A DNA stretch of 64,000 bases from Lachnospiraceae bacterium (lineage in GTDB: Bacteria; Bacillota; Clostridia; Lachnospirales; Lachnospiraceae): positions 18,320 to 82,319 of the forward strand of contig JAFZRY010000026.1 in assembly GCA_017619615.1 (NCBI GenBank), written 5' to 3'. The notes beneath the pieces were generated by a model. That model was given only the letters and a program-made list of their open reading frames with translations. It did not search any database and had not been told where the DNA came from. Position 1 is the first letter of the stretch; every line of letters begins with the position of its first letter. A program made the translations under genes and the position numbers. Of this stretch, positions 52,289 through 59,975 are shown one piece after another.

Positions 52289-52360
52289 GGGGGACGGAAA
52301 GAACCGTCCCCCATATCATAATCTGACAAAGGAACCGTCCCCATGTCAAAAGAACCGTCC
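52289..52360. repeat. Cluster of repeat family A copies
   Basis: GGGGGACGG-AAAGAA-CCGTCCCCC is a perfect 9-base stem (52289-52312), followed by two GGAACCGTCCC and AGAACCGTCCC half-elements at 52332 and 52351 that share ATGTCAAA/TTTGTCAT flanks. Densest copy of the family in the window. Confidence 0.85.
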
Positions 52361-52376
52361 CTTTGTCATCAAAAAA

Positions 52377-52394
52377 GCGCGGCCGAAGCCGCGC
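52377..52394 (-). terminator. Terminator of the reductase operon (minus strand)
   Basis: GCGCGGC-CGAA-GCCGCGC; on the minus strand it is followed by six T, and on the plus strand only by TTT. It closes the convergent minus-strand operon and may also stop the plus transcript weakly. Confidence 0.85.
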
Positions 52395-52420
52395 TTTCGC
52401 GTTGTGCGGAAGACTTGAGG

Positions 52421-54475
52421 TCAGATTTTCATCGCGATGTCCCAGGCGCCCCAGATGACGCTGCGGAGGTTGCCGACCTTTTTGCAGTCGCCCAGGAGGT
52501 GGACGGTCTTGCCGGCTTCGGCGATCGGGGCGGGCTTGTAGCCGACGGACATGATGACCGTGTCGGCGGGGAGCTTGGTGAGGCGCTTGTCCTTGCCTTC
52601 CACCAGGACGTAGTCCGGGCCGATCTCCTTGGTCTTGGCTTCCAGGAAGACCGGGATCTTGTTGGTCTTGAAGCAGTCGCGCAGATAACTGGAGTTGGCC
52701 AGGCAGAGGTTCGGCACCGCCATCAGGTCGTTCATCATTTCGACGATGGCCGGGTGTTTGCCCTTGCGGAACAGGTCCAGGGTGATCTCGCAGCCGGTCA
52801 GGCCGCCGCCGATGATGACGACGTTGTCGCCGGCTTCCTTCTCGCCCAGCAGGTACTCGGTCGCGTCGATGGCGCGTTCCGCACCCGGGATCGGGATCTT
52901 CTTGGCCACGGAACCGGTCGCGATGATGACTTCGTCCGCCAGCAGCGTGCTGATGTCCTTCACCTCGGTGTTCAGCTTCACGGGGATGTGCAGGTCTTTC
53001 ATCTGCAGCTTGAACCATTCGATGAGCTTCCGGTCGTTCTCCTTGAACGAAGGCGCCGCGGCTGCGATGAAGATGCCGCCCAGCTCGCCGCTCTTTTCGT
53101 AGATGGTCGGGAAGTGGCCGCGCAGCTTCAGCACGCGCGCCGCCTCCATGCCGCCGATGCCGCCGCCGATGATGGCCACGCGCTTCGGGTTTTTCGTCTT
53201 TTCGATCTTGTATTTCTTAGACTGCATGGAAGGCGGGTTGATCGCGCAGCGGCACATGCCGAGCGTGTCGCCGAAGTCCTGATCGTTGCCGGTGCCTTCA
53301 TGCTTCGAGAGGTTGAAGCAGGCGGAGTGGCAGCAGATGCAGGGGCGGATCTCCTCTTCCTGATCGTTGATGAGCTTGGTGACCCATTCGGGGTCGGCCA
53401 GGAACTGGCGGCCCACCGCCATGGCGTCGATGCGGCCCTCGGCGATCGCTTTCGCGCCGTCGGCCGGCTGCATGCGGCCCGCGCAGACTACGGGGATATC
53501 GACGAACTGCTTGATGTGCTCCACATCTTCCAGGTTGCAGTTCACCGGCATGTACTGCGGCGGGTGCGACCAGTACCAGGCGTCGTAGGTCCCGTTGTCG
53601 CAGTTGAGCATGTCGTAGCCCGCATCCTGCAGGTACTTGACCGCCCATTCGCTTTCCTCCATGTCGCGGCCGATCTCCACGTAGTCCTCGCCGGGCATCG
53701 CGCCTTCGCGGAAGGCCTTGGTCTTGGACAGGACGGAGTAGCGCAGGGAGACGGGGTAGTCCTCGCCGCATTTCTTTTTGATCTCTTCCACGATCTCCAC
53801 GGCGAAGCGGTAGCGGTTCTCGCGGGAGCCGCCGTATTCATCCGTGCGCTGGTTGGAGTACTTCAGGGTGAACTGGTCCAGCAGGTAACCTTCGTGCACC
53901 GCGTGGACTTCCACGCCGTCGACGCCGGCTTCCTTGCAGAGACGGGCGGTCTCGCCGAAGGCGTAGATGATCTGCTGGATCTCTTTCTTGGTGATGGCGC
54001 GGCAGGTGACTTTATCGTGCCAGCGGTTCGGGAGGACCGAAGGCGCCGCGGTCAGGTATTCCGCGTCCAGCACGGGGCTGGCCAGGCGGCCGATGACCTT
54101 GTTGGAGGCCAGCATCGCCAGGGAATCCGAAAGCGCCATGGAGCGGCCGAAGCCGGCGGTCATCTGGATGAACATCTTGGCGCCGGTCTTGTGGAGCTCG
54201 TCCATGAACTCTTTCAGCTTCTTGAACTTCATCTTGTTCTGGTACAGCCACATCCGGCCCAGGACGTCCCGGATCGGGGCGATGCCGGGGATCACGAGGC
54301 CGCAGTTGTTGTCCGCCACGTTTTTGAGCAGTTTGGCGGCTTCCCGGTCAAAGTGGTTCGGCTCCATCCAGCCGAAGATACAGGTCCCGCCCATGGGCGC
54401 CAGCACGATGCGGTTCTTGATCTCCAGTTTCCCGACGTGCCAGGGGGTAAAGAGCGGAGCATACGCTTCTTTCAT
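52421..54475 (-). CDS. Old-yellow-enzyme family reductase with Fe-S and FAD/NAD domains (BaiCD/enoate-reductase type)
   Basis: 684 residues. The N-terminal TIM barrel (residues ~1-340) has the FMN site (NRIVLAPMGGTC), EVHAVHEGYLLDQFTL and CAGRMQPADGAKAIAEGRID. A 4Fe-4S site follows with RPCICCHSACF and a later Cys in GMCRCAINP. The C-terminal half is a FAD/NADH module: VAIIGGGIGGMEAARVL and VVIIGGGLTGCEITLDLF. The family reduces carbon-carbon double bonds of 2-enoates, dienoyl-CoA or bile-acid intermediates. Last gene of the minus operon, 9 bases after the CooT-like gene; it could reduce the unsaturated product of the dehydratase-like proteins. Confidence 0.93.
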   Translation of the reverse strand: MKEAYAPLFTPWHVGKLEIKNRIVLAPMGGTCIFGWMEPNHFDREAAKLLKNVADNNCGLVIPGIAPIRDVLGRMWLYQNKMKFKKLKEFMDELHKTGAKMFIQMTAGFGRSMALSDSLAMLASNKVIGRLASPVLDAEYLTAAPSVLPNRWHDKVTCRAITKKEIQQIIYAFGETARLCKEAGVDGVEVHAVHEGYLLDQFTLKYSNQRTDEYGGSRENRYRFAVEIVEEIKKKCGEDYPVSLRYSVLSKTKAFREGAMPGEDYVEIGRDMEESEWAVKYLQDAGYDMLNCDNGTYDAWYWSHPPQYMPVNCNLEDVEHIKQFVDIPVVCAGRMQPADGAKAIAEGRIDAMAVGRQFLADPEWVTKLINDQEEEIRPCICCHSACFNLSKHEGTGNDQDFGDTLGMCRCAINPPSMQSKKYKIEKTKNPKRVAIIGGGIGGMEAARVLKLRGHFPTIYEKSGELGGIFIAAAAPSFKENDRKLIEWFKLQMKDLHIPVKLNTEVKDISTLLADEVIIATGSVAKKIPIPGAERAIDATEYLLGEKEAGDNVVIIGGGLTGCEITLDLFRKGKHPAIVEMMNDLMAVPNLCLANSSYLRDCFKTNKIPVFLEAKTKEIGPDYVLVEGKDKRLTKLPADTVIMSVGYKPAPIAEAGKTVHLLGDCKKVGNLRSVIWGAWDIAMKI

Positions 54476-54484
54476 AGGTCCTCC

Positions 54485-54679
54485 TTATTTCTCGCAGTCT
54501 TCCGTCTGCAATACTACGATGTTGTTTTCCAGGTCCACCGAGGCGATCTGCCCCGGGACCTTCAGGACGCGGCCGAACAGGTCGCGCAGGATGACGGTGC
54601 CGTCCCGCACTTCGATCCGCGCGGTGTTGTCCATCAAAAGCTGATTGTCCGATGCCCGGTAAATGTTGGAAAGGCACAT
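54485..54679 (-). CDS. CooT-type nickel-binding protein
   Basis: 64 residues starting MCLSNIYRASDNQLLMDN, with Cys2, and then IEVRDGTVILRDLFGRVLKV; SH3-like strands to the end. CooT proteins bind nickel through Cys2 and support maturation of carbon monoxide dehydrogenase in Rhodospirillum, and are found with other nickel enzymes. No CO dehydrogenase gene is visible here. It lies 2 bases after the His-rich gene and 9 before the reductase. Confidence 0.85.
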   Translation of the reverse strand: MCLSNIYRASDNQLLMDNTARIEVRDGTVILRDLFGRVLKVPGQIASVDLENNIVVLQTEDCEK

Positions 54680-54681
54680 GG

Positions 54682-54966
54682 TCAGGCCTCCTCCGGTTCG
54701 GCCGTTTCCGCCAGCGCCAGCGCTTCTTCCAGCGCTATGTTGGCCTCCACCATACGGGCCCGCGCGATGCGGACCTTTTTTGCCGCCACCGGCTGGCCGT
54801 TCGCCTCGAAACGCGCCGCCAGCGCCGCGATCTCTTCCTCGTGATGGCGGTTATGGTCCAGCGTATAGTTCAGCAGCAGGCGCGCCTTTTCCGCTTCGGA
54901 CAGGTCGACGGGAAGGACTTCGCCTTCGCCGTGGTGCCCGTGATGGTCGTGATGATAATACTTCAT
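54682..54966 (-). CDS. Small protein with His-rich N terminus
   Basis: 94 residues. MKYYHHDHHGHHGEGEVLPV contains seven His in twelve positions, a likely metal (Ni or Zn) binding tail; the rest is helical and Glu/Ala-rich (EEEIAALAARFEANGQPVAA) with another HNRHH group at about residue 39. I do not recognise the family. It overlaps the ACS-like gene stop by four bases (ATGA) and is followed by CooT after 2 bases, so a nickel-storage or delivery role is a fair inference. Confidence 0.78.
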   Translation of the reverse strand: MKYYHHDHHGHHGEGEVLPVDLSEAEKARLLLNYTLDHNRHHEEEIAALAARFEANGQPVAAKKVRIARARMVEANIALEEALALAETAEPEEA

Positions 54967-55661
54967 TTCTTTTTCCCCAGATGCATGTCCCGCATGCCCT
55001 CGACCTCGTCGCAGACCGGCTTCAGCTGGCAGTGGCCGCAGTCCGTGGGCAGGCCGTCCAGGATGTGGGAGAGGGTCTTCGTGATGTCGTCCGCCTTCTT
55101 CGCGTTGGGCTTCAGACGCTCCACGGCGGCGCGGTCCGTCAGGAAGAGGATCTTCACGGACTTCACGCCCGGGACAGCCTTGTAGCGGTCGATATACGCC
55201 CGGCCGATCCGCGCGAAGCGGATGCCCTGCTTCACGGCGTCGCGGCTCACGCGCACCTGCTCTTCGAAACTGGTGGCGGAGACGCGGACCATGTAGCCTT
55301 TCGGGAAGACGTGATAGCGCACGAATTCCATCTGGCGGATTATGTCGTGGCCGGCGTCGTCCTCGGAGATCTCCTCCGTTTCCAGGATCACGATCCGCGC
55401 GAACGGCGCGTCGGCTTTCAGGTCCGGCAGGTCCGGACCCAGGAGCAGGACTTCGTCGCCCGCCGGGGCGGGATCCGTGGTCACCAGGGTATAGTTCGCG
55501 GAGGGCTGGCCGGAGCCGCCCAGTTCGAAGGCGGCCTGGCGCTGCATCACCAGCTCGCTGTTCTCTGTGACCGGCCAGGGTACGAGGGAAGAGGCGGGCC
55601 AGCGCTTCGCGCCTCCCGCCGCCGCCAGCGTCTCATGAATGATCGCGTCGTACAGTTTCAT
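54963..55661 (-). CDS. Stand-alone protein resembling acetyl-CoA synthase middle domain, with CxxC-x5-C end
   Basis: 232 residues. Two stretches look like the domain of acetyl-CoA synthase/CdhC that precedes the A-cluster: FELGGSGQPSANYTLVTTD ... EVLLLGPDLPDL, and VRVSRDAVKQGIRFARIG followed by VKSVKILFLTDRAAVERL. By memory of the Moorella AcsB sequence, the corresponding parts are an EMGGNRTP segment with EVIGPDID, and LRVSKDAVAKGFRF with VTIFTDEAKVKEY. It ends in DCGHCQLKPVCDEVEGM (Cys208, 211, 217), similar to but shorter than the CxxC-x8-C part of the A-cluster. The catalytic domain beyond it is missing. A nickel-related role is inferred from this and the CooC/CooT genes. Confidence 0.78.
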   Translation of the reverse strand: MKLYDAIIHETLAAAGGAKRWPASSLVPWPVTENSELVMQRQAAFELGGSGQPSANYTLVTTDPAPAGDEVLLLGPDLPDLKADAPFARIVILETEEISEDDAGHDIIRQMEFVRYHVFPKGYMVRVSATSFEEQVRVSRDAVKQGIRFARIGRAYIDRYKAVPGVKSVKILFLTDRAAVERLKPNAKKADDITKTLSHILDGLPTDCGHCQLKPVCDEVEGMRDMHLGKKK

Positions 55662-55662
55662 G

Positions 55663-55830
55663 CTAGAATTTGACGTCTGCTTTCTTCCGGTCGAAGATCG
55701 TGTTGACGCGGCGGTAGGCCCACTCCATCACTTTCTGGTCCAGGTTCCAGAAGTAGACGACGAAGAGGGCGCCCAGCGCGATCAGGGCGATCTTGATGAC
55801 CTTGAGCAGGATCTTCAGTAGTTTTGCCAT
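55663..55830 (-). CDS. 55-residue single-helix membrane protein
   Basis: Small gene below normal ORF length. It reads MAKLLKILLKVIKIALIALG then ALFVVYFWNLDQKVMEWAYR, with a helix over residues 8-30 and a basic, charged end (FDRKKADVKF). Its ATG lies 7 bases after the activator stop, using AGAGGTAA of that gene as ribosome site, and its stop is 1 base before the ACS-like start. This tight packing supports expression. Possible membrane tether for the reductase system. Confidence 0.75.
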   Translation of the reverse strand: MAKLLKILLKVIKIALIALGALFVVYFWNLDQKVMEWAYRRVNTIFDRKKADVKF

Positions 55831-55837
55831 GGGAAAA

Positions 55838-56632
55838 TTACCTCTTGGCCATGCCCTTCTGGCGCGCGTATTCCGCCGCGCCCAGCGCGCCCATCAGCTG
55901 CGGGTCGACGGACAGGTCCACGACCTTCAGTTTCAGGACGTGCTCGATGGCTGCCTTCAGGCCGTCGTTCTTCGCGCAGCCGCCGGTCAGCGTGATGGAA
56001 TCGGTGGCGCCGGCCTTCTTGGACATGACGAAGCAGCGCTTGGCCACGGCCATCTGGATGCCGGCCGCGATCTCGTTCATGGGCTTGCCTTCGCCGACCA
56101 GCGTGATGACTTCGGATTCCGCGAACACGGTGCACTGGGCCGTGATCGGGATCACGTTCTTCGCGGACAGGGACAGCTTGGAGAACTCGGGCAGGCTCAT
56201 CTCGAAGGAGCGGGCCATGGCTTCGTAGAAGCGCCCGGTGCCGGCCGCGCATTTGTCGTTCATGGCGAAGTTCTTGACGGTGCCGTCGGTGTCGATGGAG
56301 ATGCCTTTGATGTCCTGGCCGCCGATGTCGATGATGGCCTTGACGTCTGGGTTGGTGACGTGCACGCCCATCGCGTGGCAGGAGATCTCGGAGATGTTCT
56401 CATCCGCGAACGGGACTTTGTTGCGGCCGTAGCCGGTGCCGATCAGGTATTCCAGGTCCTCGGACTTTTCCAGTCCGACCTGCTGCAGGACTTCCGCCAT
56501 CGCGAGTTTGGCGGATTCTTCTGCGTTGATCTTGCTCTTTAATGTGGTGTCCGCCACGATCTTGCCGTTTTCGTCTACGATCACTGCCTTGGTGTAGGTG
56601 GAGCCTACGTCGCAGCCGCCGAAGTATTTCAT
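55838..56632 (-). CDS. 2-hydroxyacyl-CoA dehydratase/benzoyl-CoA reductase activator ATPase
   Basis: 264 residues, ASKHA fold like HgdC. GGCDVGSTYTKAVIVDENG (phosphate 1), AIIDIGGQDIKGISIDTDG (phosphate 2), and the cluster Cys128 in MNDKCAAGTGRFYE and Cys167 in ITAQCTVFAESEVI, which in the dimer hold one 4Fe-4S. GGCAKNDGLKAAIEHVL is the adenosine motif. It pushes one electron at very low potential, using ATP, to its partner. This single activator presumably serves both dehydratase-like pairs here. 148 bases separate it from the preceding gene, with repeat C in the gap. Confidence 0.95.
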   Translation of the reverse strand: MKYFGGCDVGSTYTKAVIVDENGKIVADTTLKSKINAEESAKLAMAEVLQQVGLEKSEDLEYLIGTGYGRNKVPFADENISEISCHAMGVHVTNPDVKAIIDIGGQDIKGISIDTDGTVKNFAMNDKCAAGTGRFYEAMARSFEMSLPEFSKLSLSAKNVIPITAQCTVFAESEVITLVGEGKPMNEIAAGIQMAVAKRCFVMSKKAGATDSITLTGGCAKNDGLKAAIEHVLKLKVVDLSVDPQLMGALGAAEYARQKGMAKR

Positions 56633-56701
56633 GTTGTGTATTCTCCTTTTGTATTGTTCTGTTTTTTGTTGTTCTGTATGTTCCGCCGGCCCGCCCGAAC
56701 C

Positions 56702-56752
56702 AAAACTTTTTTCGCCCGTGCCTCCGCAATGGGCTCAAAAAGTATTGTCCGG
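56702..56752. repeat. Repeat family C, copy 1 (intra-operon)
   Basis: AAAACTTTTTTCGCCCGTGC then a variable 4-5 bases and GCAATGGGCTCAAAAAGTAT then TGTCCGG. The arms CTTTTTtcGCCC and GGGCtcAAAAAG can pair. Copy 2 is at 59881. Confidence 0.85.
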
Positions 56753-56780
56753 TCTGTCCGGCTGCTTTGCTGGAAAAGAA

Positions 56781-58565
56781 TTACCAGCTCGCGTCGTCTT
56801 CAAAATCCACCAGCGACGGATCCAGCGGCTCCTCGCGCATGACGGTCCGCATGTACTCGTTGACCTTGCCGCGCATATCCTTGCGGGATACCGTGCGCGG
56901 ATCCATCAGGTCGTGCTCGATCCAGATGAGGCGTACGCCGTGCTCGCGGGCCTGGTCGTCGAAGAGGCCGTTCAGGGTGGACATGTTCTTGCAGGAGACG
57001 TGCTGGTACATGATGACGATGTCCGGTTTCCAGATCTCCACCTGCCGCCACAGCTCGGTCAGCACGTGGTCGTAGCCGCCGTTGGTGTGGCGCCGCATGA
57101 CCATGCGCTCGTAGAGGCGCGCCATGTCTTTCAGAGCTTCCTCGGGGTCTTCGGTCTCCAGCGGTTTGGTGAAGTTCAGGCTCTCCATTTCGACCAGGAC
57201 GTTGATGCCCCAGCAGTTGGCCAGCCAGTTGGAGAAGTTGGCGTAGTAGTGCGCCGGCACGCTCCAGACGATCGCGCGGTGGCGCATCTTGCCGCGCCAC
57301 GGCTCCTCGCCGTTCTCGTAGGCCTTCATCATCAGCCGGTCGACTTTGTTGAAGGTCTTGAGGATGCGGGGATCCAGACCGCCGTCCATTTCATAGTTCC
57401 ACTTGCGGAACAGTTCGTAGCACGGCCCGATCAGCTGCGGCGTGGGCGTCTGGTTGACTTCCCATTTCTGCAGTTCGTACTGGGTCTCCAGGTTGAAGCG
57501 CTTCATGGCGGCGAAGTAGGCGTCCCAGTTCCATTTGGCGCCGGTCTGTTCTTCGATGAACTTGATGCAGCCCTTGATGTCGGCCACGGCGGCCTGCATG
57601 GAGGATTCGTCCTCATAGCGGACCGGGAAGCACAGATGGTAGGTGGGCAGATCCTGGAAGCGCCGGCTGGTGTAGGACGAGGCCATGACGGAGCCGTCGC
57701 AGGGCATCGAGCTGGAGATGAAGCAGGCGCCCAGGTGCGGCAGGGCATCGATGACGCAGGCGCCGCATTCGGAGGTCGGCACCGGGCAGGTGTCGGACGG
57801 CAGGCCGTAGGATTCGACCGCGTCGATGTACGGCATGCAGGCCAGCTGGTCGATCTCGGACAGCAGGAACACCGGCATCAGCTGGTACGGGATGCCGATC
57901 AGGTCCGGGAAGCCCGCCATGATCTGGGCCATGGTCATTTCGTCGAGCAGCACGACCTTCTTGGAGAGTTCCTCGGAGTTGCCGCCCTTTTCGTCGCCCT
58001 TCATCAGGAGCACCAGGTTCTCCGCCACGTAGCGGAAGATCGCGTAGATCAGTTCGTGGTGCATCTTGAGGGCTTTGCCGCGCAGGCCCAGGGTGTTTTT
58101 ATCCATGAAGGAATGGCAGCAGAAGTAGGAGATCATCCAGCGATAATGCAGCGCGCCGTTTAAGGACGGGACCAGGTCCTTGGAGAAGGTGGCCAGGAGC
58201 ATGCCCCACATGCGCATCCATTCGTAGAAGTCCGCGCCGGTGTCCTTGAGGCCGCGCCATTCGCGGCGGACGGTGGCCATTTTGCCGCTGCGGTACAGTT
58301 TGCCGAGCTGCTTTTCACCGTTGATCAGCCAGTCCAGGCGCTCTTTGTTCGTCATGCCCGCGAAGAGGCCGGCCTCCATTTTGGCGCGCTTGCCGAAGGC
58401 TTTCGCATCGCCGGCGACGGCTTTGCCGACCGCTTTCCAGTCGGTCTCTTTGATCATGCCGCCTACGATGCCGCCGAATTCCTTGATGTTCTCCTTCTGG
58501 AGCTTCCAGTTCATGTGATCCTTCGCGTGGAAGAATTTCGGATCCGGATATTTTATTTTGCTCAT
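56781..58565 (-). CDS. 2-hydroxyacyl-CoA dehydratase/benzoyl-CoA reductase family, long subunit (pair 1)
   Basis: 594 residues, much longer than the usual 380-430. Residues 1-200 are an N-terminal extension without recognised motif. The family core then shows ACMPYIDAVESYGLPSDTC with Cys260, Cys267 and Cys270, SSSMPCDGSVMASSY (Cys289), the helical middle, WANCWGINVLVEME-like NWLANCWGINVLVEMESLNF, and the C-terminal DIVIMYQHVSCKNMSTLNG with a cluster-ligand Cys. The end is DPSLVDFEDDASW. Start ATG overlaps the stop of the partner gene by four bases. Related across its length to the gene at 62230. Confidence 0.88.
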   Translation of the reverse strand: MSKIKYPDPKFFHAKDHMNWKLQKENIKEFGGIVGGMIKETDWKAVGKAVAGDAKAFGKRAKMEAGLFAGMTNKERLDWLINGEKQLGKLYRSGKMATVRREWRGLKDTGADFYEWMRMWGMLLATFSKDLVPSLNGALHYRWMISYFCCHSFMDKNTLGLRGKALKMHHELIYAIFRYVAENLVLLMKGDEKGGNSEELSKKVVLLDEMTMAQIMAGFPDLIGIPYQLMPVFLLSEIDQLACMPYIDAVESYGLPSDTCPVPTSECGACVIDALPHLGACFISSSMPCDGSVMASSYTSRRFQDLPTYHLCFPVRYEDESSMQAAVADIKGCIKFIEEQTGAKWNWDAYFAAMKRFNLETQYELQKWEVNQTPTPQLIGPCYELFRKWNYEMDGGLDPRILKTFNKVDRLMMKAYENGEEPWRGKMRHRAIVWSVPAHYYANFSNWLANCWGINVLVEMESLNFTKPLETEDPEEALKDMARLYERMVMRRHTNGGYDHVLTELWRQVEIWKPDIVIMYQHVSCKNMSTLNGLFDDQAREHGVRLIWIEHDLMDPRTVSRKDMRGKVNEYMRTVMREEPLDPSLVDFEDDASW

Positions 58566-59758
58566 TGCTTTTCCTCCTGCGCATGGATCCTCTTGATCTC
58601 CAGCGCTTCCACGAACGCCTGGAAGCGGGTCCGCAGCTGGCCGGAGTTGCGCACGTTGTACGGACGGTCGATGGACAGCACCGGCCAGCCGTATTCATCG
58701 TGCAGGATGTGGCTCGCCAGCGGCCGCTCGAAGGCCCAGAAGTCGCAGAATTTCATCTGCTCGTACACGATGCCTTCCGCGCCGTTTTCGCGCGCGATGC
58801 GGTCCGCCGTGATCTTGCGCTGCGCGACCTTCTCCTCGCTCATGTAGCGGGCGCATTCGGAGGTCAGCATGTAGTGGCGCACGATCTGCGTGAGGATATC
58901 TTCGTTTTCGTCGATCACGATCTCTTCGCGGCCGGGCGTGGAGCCGTAGCAGTAGCGGTCCGCCACGACCAGGGCGCCGGCTTCTTCCAGCAGGCGGGTG
59001 AAGTCCAGGTCGTCGATCTCGGAGCCGACCACCGCGACTTTGGCGCGGAAGCGGGGCTTTTCGTCCGGCTCGCGGGCCTTGATCTCCTCCAGCGTTTCGC
59101 GCAGCTTCGGAAGGATCAGGCGCTTCGGGCAGCAGTAGCTCACCAGGTTCAGAACGTGGAATTCATAGCCGGTGACGGGCGGGTTCGGCAGCGCGCGCAG
59201 TTCGCCGATCTCGGTGATGATGCGGCAGACTTCGTTGTGCTCCCGCACCGCGGCGAGCAGCGATTCGTCCGAGGTGTCCACGCCGTAGCGGGCCGTGAGT
59301 TCGTCCAGCAGGTGCAGCCGCATCTGCGTGCGCATCTGCTCCACCGTGTAGGGTTCGACCTTGTACGGGATGTCGCAGTGGCTCACGAAGAAGTTCGGCT
59401 TGGTGTTGCAGTTCAGTATCTCCATGTGCTCGTAGCAGCGGTTCATGGCCGAGCAGGCGTCGACGCCGGCCAGCGCGTCCAGAAACTGATACCCGCCTTC
59501 GATGGCACGCTCCAGAAGGGAGCGGGCGTACTCGCAGGTGTAGTTCGACATGTAGTACGTGGCGATGTCGATGGATGCGGTGCGCGGCGCCCGGATGCGC
59601 ACGGAGAAGCAGTTGCCGACGTTGCACAGCACTTCCGGCATGTGGTAGCAGGTGTAGCCGACGGCAAGGCCTCCTTCGGATTGAGCCTGCCGGACGAGGG
59701 CGTTGTCGGCGTCTTCCAGCAGGTTCTCAAACTCGATCAAATATTTGAGATCTTTCAT
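58562..59758 (-). CDS. 2-hydroxyacyl-CoA dehydratase/benzoyl-CoA reductase family, short subunit (pair 1)
   Basis: 398 residues, HgdB/BcrC-like. Motifs: AVGYTCYHMPEVLCNVGNCF, MSNYTCEYARSLLERAIEGG, DACSAMNRCYEHMEI, NEVCRIITEIGELR, VVGSEIDDLDFTRLLEEAGA, VADRYCYGSTPGREE, and IVYEQMKFCDFWAFERP, with the end FQAFVEALEIKRIH typical of the family. The Cys residues in CYH, DACS and KFCDFW are candidate Fe-S ligands. Strong paralogy with the gene at 61022. Gene order (short, long, activator) is as in known dehydratase operons. Confidence 0.92.
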   Translation of the reverse strand: MKDLKYLIEFENLLEDADNALVRQAQSEGGLAVGYTCYHMPEVLCNVGNCFSVRIRAPRTASIDIATYYMSNYTCEYARSLLERAIEGGYQFLDALAGVDACSAMNRCYEHMEILNCNTKPNFFVSHCDIPYKVEPYTVEQMRTQMRLHLLDELTARYGVDTSDESLLAAVREHNEVCRIITEIGELRALPNPPVTGYEFHVLNLVSYCCPKRLILPKLRETLEEIKAREPDEKPRFRAKVAVVGSEIDDLDFTRLLEEAGALVVADRYCYGSTPGREEIVIDENEDILTQIVRHYMLTSECARYMSEEKVAQRKITADRIARENGAEGIVYEQMKFCDFWAFERPLASHILHDEYGWPVLSIDRPYNVRNSGQLRTRFQAFVEALEIKRIHAQEEKQ

Positions 59759-59817
59759 AGGACCTCCTCTCTATAAGATTTCACGATCTATGTTGTTTTT
59801 CTCAGTATTCTTTTTTA

Positions 59818-59856
59818 TGTCATCCTGACCGAACGCAGTGAGCCGAAGGATCTTCC
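59818..59856. repeat. Intergenic repeat-like string
   Basis: GTCATCCTGACCGAACGCAG then TGAGCCGAAGGATCTTCC. Strings of this kind, ATCCTGA...GAAGGATC, recur in intergenic DNA of many bacteria; only one copy is seen in the window. Confidence 0.4.
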
Positions 59857-59880
59857 TTATACCCCGCTCCGTGCTGGACT

Positions 59881-59931
59881 AAAACTTTTTTCGCCCGTGC
59901 GAATGCAATGGGCTCAAAAAGTATTGTCCGG
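59881..59931. repeat. Repeat family C, copy 2 (intra-operon)
   Basis: Matches copy 1 at 56702 over about 45 of 51 bases, same orientation. It lies between the CooC-like gene and the short dehydratase-like subunit, 50 bases from the CooC stop, and may act as a processing or attenuating hairpin. Confidence 0.85.
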
Positions 59932-59975
59932 ACACGTCGCTCGATGTGGCTTCGGAGTGTTCTCCGGCCCTTGGT

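Noticed and set aside
50886-53018. 710-codon minus-strand frame spanning aminotransferase and reductase ends
   Set aside because: Crosses the strong terminator at 52377 and two recognised genes; no coherent domains.
52343-54844. 833-codon plus-strand frame over the reductase
   Set aside because: Antisense to the BaiCD-like gene with clear FAD and FMN motifs.
54963-55661. Complete acetyl-CoA synthase
   Set aside because: At 232 residues it lacks the N-terminal and catalytic domains, and the full A-cluster cysteine set is absent.
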